The notes beneath the pieces are model-generated. The model saw only the letters and a list, made by a program, of their open reading frames with translations. It had not been told where the DNA came from and ran no database searches. From an uncultured Eggerthellaceae bacterium (lineage in GTDB: Bacteria > Actinomycetota > Coriobacteriia > Coriobacteriales > Eggerthellaceae): DNA of 53,536 nt. The stretch lies in assembly GCA_905234785.1 (NCBI GenBank), contig CAJOIP010000007.1:1-53536 (forward strand), written 5' to 3'. Of the stretch, positions 49,855 to 53,536 are shown one piece after another (within the stretch, counting starts at the first letter, position 1; each line of letters opens with the position of its first letter). Made by a program: the position numbers and the translations under genes.

Positions 49855-50263
49855 ATGCAAGCTCTCTTCTGATTCAAGCCAAATGGTGCTTCAAGTTCTT
49901 GATTGTATATCTTACCGAACCCGCGCCCAAGCGAAACTGGGGGCGTAGGTGCAGAACCCGCAATCTGGGGCACTTCGGGTGCAAGACCCGCAATCTGAAA
50001 CAACTTCGGGTGCAGAACCCGCAATCTCGTGCATCGAATGTTCGAAATTGCGAGTCTTGAACCTGACCATTTTGGTGTTATTTATTGCGACCAGGGCAAA
50101 CAATCTTGCAAAGAGCGCAACTTACCCGTTTTCGGGTGCAAAACCCGCAATCTGGAACATTCGTTGCTCGAGATTCAGGGTTTTGCACCTAGGCATTCCC
50201 TAAACCGCCAGATCTATGCCCAAGCGGAAGAACACGGCCCGATTTGCCGGGCGGGCAAGCATC
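49855..50263. other. Intergenic region filled by palindromic repeats (cluster 2)
   Basis: 409 bases. Besides the repeat cluster at 49947-50190, it contains the dnaX promoter region (49860-49940) and a short stretch beside the DedA stop. No gene or tRNA is supported. Confidence 0.6.
49947..50190. repeat. Cluster of GGTGCAAGACCCGCAATCT palindromic repeats (cluster 2)
   Basis: Three direct copies of GGTGCA(G/A)(A)ACCCGCAATCT in 49947-50025, then inverted partners (gattcagggttttgcacct near 50170) and another copy at 50137. The orientation is mixed, so several hairpins can form. Same family as cluster 1 at 15689-15935. Confidence 0.8.
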
Positions 50264-50953
50264 CTACTTCTTGCGAGAAGCGAGCGCGCCCTTCACGGCG
50301 CCGATGATGGCGGGGAGCACCGACACCAGAATGATGGCCAGCACGATGGTGCTGAAGTGCTCCTGCACGAACGGCACGCTGCCGAAGAAGTAGCCCACCA
50401 GCACGAACAGCGACACCCAGCTGATGCCGCCGATGGCGTTGAACAGCGTGAACTTGCCGAAGTTCATGTGGCCGGTGCCCGCGATGAACGGCGCGAACGT
50501 GCGGAAGAACGGCATGAAGCGCGTGATGACGATGGTCAGGCCGCCCCACTTCTCGAAGAACTCGTCGAGCTTGCGCATGCGCTCGGGCGTGAGCGCCTTC
50601 ACCTTGCCCGAGTCGATGATGCGGGCGCCGAAGAAGCGGGCGATCCAGTAGTTCGAGGTGTTGCCCAGAATCGCCGCCGCGTAGAACACGAGCAACGACG
50701 CGATGAGATTCAGCCCCTCGCCGTCGGGCAGGCCGTCGTACATGCCCGGATGCGAGAACACGCCGCACGCGAACAGCAGCGAGTCGCCCGGCAAAAACGG
50801 GAAGAACACGACGCCCGTCTCGATGAACACCACGAGGAACAGCGGGCAGTACACGAGCACGGGGCCGAGCGCGATGATCCACGCCGCGATGTAGGTGCGC
50901 GGATCTTTCAGGAAGCTGATGATGAATTCGATGAAACCCATGCGTTTTCCCAT
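50264..50953 (-). CDS. DedA family membrane protein
   Basis: 229 residues with about five membrane helices and the DedA/VTT signature: FIETGVVFFPFLPGDSLLF, NTSNYWIARFFG, and ITRFMPFFRTFAPFIAGTGHMNFGKF with the conserved arginines. DedA proteins flip or move lipids such as undecaprenyl phosphate and support membrane potential. Start may be the ATG at 50953 or that at 50941; neither has a strong site. Confidence 0.93.
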   Translation of the reverse strand: MGKRMGFIEFIISFLKDPRTYIAAWIIALGPVLVYCPLFLVVFIETGVVFFPFLPGDSLLFACGVFSHPGMYDGLPDGEGLNLIASLLVFYAAAILGNTSNYWIARFFGARIIDSGKVKALTPERMRKLDEFFEKWGGLTIVITRFMPFFRTFAPFIAGTGHMNFGKFTLFNAIGGISWVSLFVLVGYFFGSVPFVQEHFSTIVLAIILVSVLPAIIGAVKGALASRKK

Positions 50954-50958
50954 TGGCC

Positions 50959-50994
50959 ACTTCGCGGAGATTCCTCGCTATGCTCGGAATGACA
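50959..50994. repeat. REP-like repeat copy (short)
   Basis: acttcgcggagattcctcgc and gctcggaatgacagg, a short copy of the family seen at 3528, 12028 and 47291, immediately upstream of the DedA gene. Confidence 0.75.
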
Positions 50995-51021
50995 GGAAGC
51001 AATCAGTTAGCCCGTGACATG

Positions 51022-51134
51022 AAAAAGTGCCCCGAGAAGACTAGGACGCTCGTCAGAGGCCCCTTATGGCTGCTTCCTCCCGGACCTGACCAGGTTCGGG
51101 ACGTGGCGCCGTCCTAGTCCTTTCGAGGCACTTA
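51022..51134 (-). ncRNA. ffs: Signal recognition particle RNA, small bacterial type
   Basis: On the minus strand the conserved apical domain GGTCAGGTCCGGGAGGAAGC with AGCCA following is unmistakable. The flanks (GTGCCTCGAAAGGACTAGGACG and CGTCCTAGTCTTCTCGGGGCAC) pair to form the long hairpin, and TTTTTC follows as terminator. A minus-strand -10 TATACT lies at about 51150. It partners Ffh in membrane protein targeting. Confidence 0.95.
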
Positions 51135-51188
51135 CGTGCTGCATTGGCAGTATAGCGAATCGTCGCGCACTGCCCTGCCGATTCACAT

Positions 51189-52868
51189 TTAATCCGTCAC
51201 GCCGTCTTGGGTGCGGATGAGCTTGCGCTTGATCTTGCCGCCGATGGTCTTGGGCAGCTCGTCGGTGTACTCCACGATGCGCGGGTACTTGTAGGGCGCC
51301 GTCTCGTGCTTCACCCAGGTCTGCAGCTCGCGCGTCAGCTCGTCGGAGGGCTCCCAGCCGGCCGCGAGCACCACGGTCGCCTTCACGACCAGGCCGCGGA
51401 TGGGGTCGGGCGCGGCGGTGACGGCGCATTCGATGACCGCGTCGTGCTTCACGAGCGCGCTTTCCACCTCGAACGGGCTGATGCGGTACCCCGAGCACTT
51501 GATGACGTCGTCATTGCGGCCGACGAAGCTGATGTAGCCCTGGCTGTCGCGCCAGGCCATGTCGTGCAGGTTGTAGTACTCGCCGCCGACCGCCTCGGCG
51601 GTTTCGTCGGGCATGCCGTAGTATCCCACGAACAGCCCGGGCGGGTATGCCTGCTTCAGGCTGGTCACGCACACGGCGCCCTCTTCGCCATCGGGCACCT
51701 CGTGGCCGTCGTCGTCGAGCAGGCGGATGTTCAGCAGCGGCGACGGCTTGCCGAGCGAGCCGGGATGCGGCTCGATCCACGGGAAGGTGGCGATGAGCAC
51801 GGGGCCCTCGCTCTGGCCGAAGCCCTCGCGGATCTTCTTGCCCGTGAGCTTCTCCCACTTGATGGAAACCTCGGCGTTGAGCGGCTCGCCCGCCGTCGCG
51901 AAGTTCTGGATGCTGGAAAGGTCGTAGGCCGCCACGTCCTCCTGCAGCATGAAGCGGTACATCGTGGGCGGCGCGCAGAACGTGGTCAGCTGGTAGTCCT
52001 GCATGTGCTGCAGCAGCTTGGCGGGCACGAACTTGTCCATGTCGTAGGCGAAGATGGTGGCGCCGGCAATCCACTGGCCGTAGATCTTGCCCCAGCCGAA
52101 CTTCGCCCAACCGCTGTCGGTGACCGACATGTGCAGGCAGTTCTCACGCACCTGCTGCCAGTACTTGGCGGTCAGGATGTGCCCGAGCGGGTGCGCGTAG
52201 TTGTGCATGACGGGCTTGGGGTTGCCGGTCGTGCCGCTCGTGAAGTAGATGAGCATGATGTCCTTGCTGGTGACGGCCTCGGGCGAGCCCGCCGTCGGGC
52301 GCTCCCACGTGTCGGGCTCGTCGGCGATGAGCTCGTCGAAGCTGAGCCAGCCTTCGCGAGTGCCCGCCACGCAGATGCGGTTCTCGATGGAGGGCGATGT
52401 GGGCAGCGCGCCTTCCACCTGCGAGCACACATAGTCGTCGGTGACGCAGACCATCATCTTCACGTTGCACTTGTTGGCACGGTACTCGATGTCGTGCGTC
52501 GTCAGCTGCAGCGACGCGGGAACCACCGTGGCGCCCAGCTTGCAGAGCGCGCTTGCGACCACCCAGTATTCCCAGCGGCGGCGCATGATGCACATGACGA
52601 TATCGCCCTTGCCGATGCCGAGCTTCTTGAACGCGTGCGCCGTCTTGTTGGAAAGCCGGCTGATGTCGGTGAACGTGAACGTGCGCTCCTCGCCGGCGTC
52701 GTTGCACCACAGAAGGGCGCGCTTGTCGGGCTCGACGCGCGCCCACTCGTCCACGACGTCGTAGCCGAAGTTGAAGTCGTCGGGCACGTTGATGCGGAAG
52801 TTCACGTAGAAGTCCTCATAGGACTCGAATTCAACCCGCGGGCAGTACTTCTTCAGTATGTAATCCAT
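51189..52868 (-). CDS. AMP-forming acyl-CoA synthetase (acetyl-/medium-chain type)
   Basis: 559 residues. ANL-superfamily motifs: P-loop YFTSGTTGNPKPV, A5-like GFGQSEG, the hinge VGRNDDVIKCSGYRISPFEVE and catalytic Lys in LPKTIGGKIKRKL. The protein activates a carboxylic acid with ATP and CoA; similarity of layout suggests the medium-chain (ACSM/AcsA-like) group. It is 4 bases after the XRE-cupin regulator gene, which probably controls it. Confidence 0.9.
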   Translation of the reverse strand: MDYILKKYCPRVEFESYEDFYVNFRINVPDDFNFGYDVVDEWARVEPDKRALLWCNDAGEERTFTFTDISRLSNKTAHAFKKLGIGKGDIVMCIMRRRWEYWVVASALCKLGATVVPASLQLTTHDIEYRANKCNVKMMVCVTDDYVCSQVEGALPTSPSIENRICVAGTREGWLSFDELIADEPDTWERPTAGSPEAVTSKDIMLIYFTSGTTGNPKPVMHNYAHPLGHILTAKYWQQVRENCLHMSVTDSGWAKFGWGKIYGQWIAGATIFAYDMDKFVPAKLLQHMQDYQLTTFCAPPTMYRFMLQEDVAAYDLSSIQNFATAGEPLNAEVSIKWEKLTGKKIREGFGQSEGPVLIATFPWIEPHPGSLGKPSPLLNIRLLDDDGHEVPDGEEGAVCVTSLKQAYPPGLFVGYYGMPDETAEAVGGEYYNLHDMAWRDSQGYISFVGRNDDVIKCSGYRISPFEVESALVKHDAVIECAVTAAPDPIRGLVVKATVVLAAGWEPSDELTRELQTWVKHETAPYKYPRIVEYTDELPKTIGGKIKRKLIRTQDGVTD

Positions 52869-52872
52869 AACG

Positions 52873-53433
52873 CTACTCCGCTATCACTGTGACGAATCGA
52901 GCAGGAACGTCGCTGCCGCACCGCTGGCTATGGGGAAGCTGCGGGTTGAAGTACACGCTATCGCCGGGGTTCAGCTCCATCTCGTCGTCGCCGATGTGCA
53001 CGATGACGGTACCCTCGAGCACTAAATTAAACTCCTGGCCACCGTGGGTGACGAGCTTCGCGGGCTCGTCGGTCGGGTCGAGCACGACCTCGAGCGGCTG
53101 CATGATCTTGTCGCGGATGCGCCACGCCAAGTCGTCGTAGTGGTAGTCGGGGTAGCGGTCGACTTCCTTGCCCTCGCCGGCGCGCACCACCTGATAGGTG
53201 TCGAGCTTGGCGGCGGTGCCGGTCAGGATCTCGGTGAACTCCACGCCGAACTTGCGCGCCATGTGGTACACGGCCGAAATGGGCACGCCCGCGCCGGTCT
53301 CTTCCCAGCGCTTGTAGCGCTCGACGTCGACTTCCAAATCGGCGGCCATTTCCTCGACCGTCACATCGCACGCCTCGCGCAGCCCGCGCATGCGTTCGCC
53401 CACTTGCCTCAGTTCCTCGGCTTCGCTCGCCAT
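52873..53433 (-). CDS. XRE-cupin transcription regulator
   Basis: 186 residues. N-terminal HTH (MRGLREACDVTVEEMAADLE, then ERYKRWEETGAGVPISAVYHMA) and a C-terminal cupin barrel (HGGQEFNLVLEGTVIVHIG, LNPGDSVYFNPQLPHSQR) that would bind a small ligand. Regulators of this type often stand directly before an acyl-CoA synthetase, as here, and sense its substrate or product. AGGAGC before the ATG at 53433. Confidence 0.92.
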   Translation of the reverse strand: MASEAEELRQVGERMRGLREACDVTVEEMAADLEVDVERYKRWEETGAGVPISAVYHMARKFGVEFTEILTGTAAKLDTYQVVRAGEGKEVDRYPDYHYDDLAWRIRDKIMQPLEVVLDPTDEPAKLVTHGGQEFNLVLEGTVIVHIGDDEMELNPGDSVYFNPQLPHSQRCGSDVPARFVTVIAE

Positions 53434-53536
53434 GAATCGCTCCTATCTTTAAGTCGTTGCATTTCTAAGCCTTTTATCGAATGCTTATGGATGCAATGCA
53501 GATTCTGGCGGGCAGGGTTGCCGACATGTCATGTGA
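53434..53536. other. Upstream region of the XRE-cupin gene at the window edge
   Basis: 103 bases containing the ribosome binding site and presumably the promoter. ACATGACATGTC (near 53525) is a short palindrome that could be an operator; nothing else is supported. Confidence 0.3.

Overview
The window is a GC-rich, anaerobe-type chromosome segment, most likely from the Coriobacteriia (Eggerthellaceae / Slackia-like gut actinobacteria). I infer this from high-GC coding DNA, Ala/Ser-rich lipoprotein leaders, a minimal suf operon without sufE, many radical-SAM enzymes, no aerobic respiration genes, and BspA-like leucine-rich repeats. This is taxonomic inference without any database search.

Left region (1-26.6 kb): a metalloid-handling accessory island. 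It holds a partial arsM-like methyltransferase (left edge), an ArsM paralogue that has lost its arsenic-binding cysteines, an aquaglyceroporin behind a long structured leader RNA, an ArsM-ArsS fusion (methyltransferase plus radical SAM) carrying an in-frame repeat insertion, a CobW-type GTPase, a Cys-rich DUF5714 protein, a small LRR protein and an SsuABC/TauABC-like ABC transporter. Further right come a tyrosine phosphatase, an APH-fold kinase, a canonical ArsM, a CDP-alcohol phosphatidyltransferase, a broken XRE regulator, a nucleotidyltransferase-like/cysteine desulfurase fusion, a DJ-1 protein, a cyclophilin, a stand-alone ArsS radical SAM protein, its usual partner (AhpD-like peroxidase) and a second SsuABC-like transporter. 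A MacB/FtsX-type ABC pair follows. I infer uptake, methylation and radical-SAM conversion of arsenic (or a related metalloid) into an organo-metalloid product, but no arsR, arsB or acr3 is visible.

Middle region (26.5-38.5 kb): two tandem BioB-like radical SAM proteins behind a DUF4418 membrane protein, a frameshifted small membrane protein, a sufCBDSU iron-sulfur operon (minus strand), a MOSC protein, and a methionine ABC transporter metQNI.

Right region (38.5-53.5 kb): mostly housekeeping. There is a large lipoprotein, ComFC, a membrane glycosyltransferase, adenosylhomocysteinase (which recycles the SAH made by the methyltransferases), a radical SAM protein, recR-ybaB-dnaX (classical order read on the minus strand), DedA, SRP RNA, and a medium-chain acyl-CoA synthetase behind a XRE-cupin regulator.

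Non-coding content is unusually rich: two candidate small RNAs with good promoters and terminators (38.75 and 46.5 kb), a riboswitch-like leader before the aquaglyceroporin, fold-back elements at 5.3 and 20.9 kb, a palindromic repeat family in two clusters 34 kb apart, and a REP-like family of which one copy lies in frame inside an enzyme.
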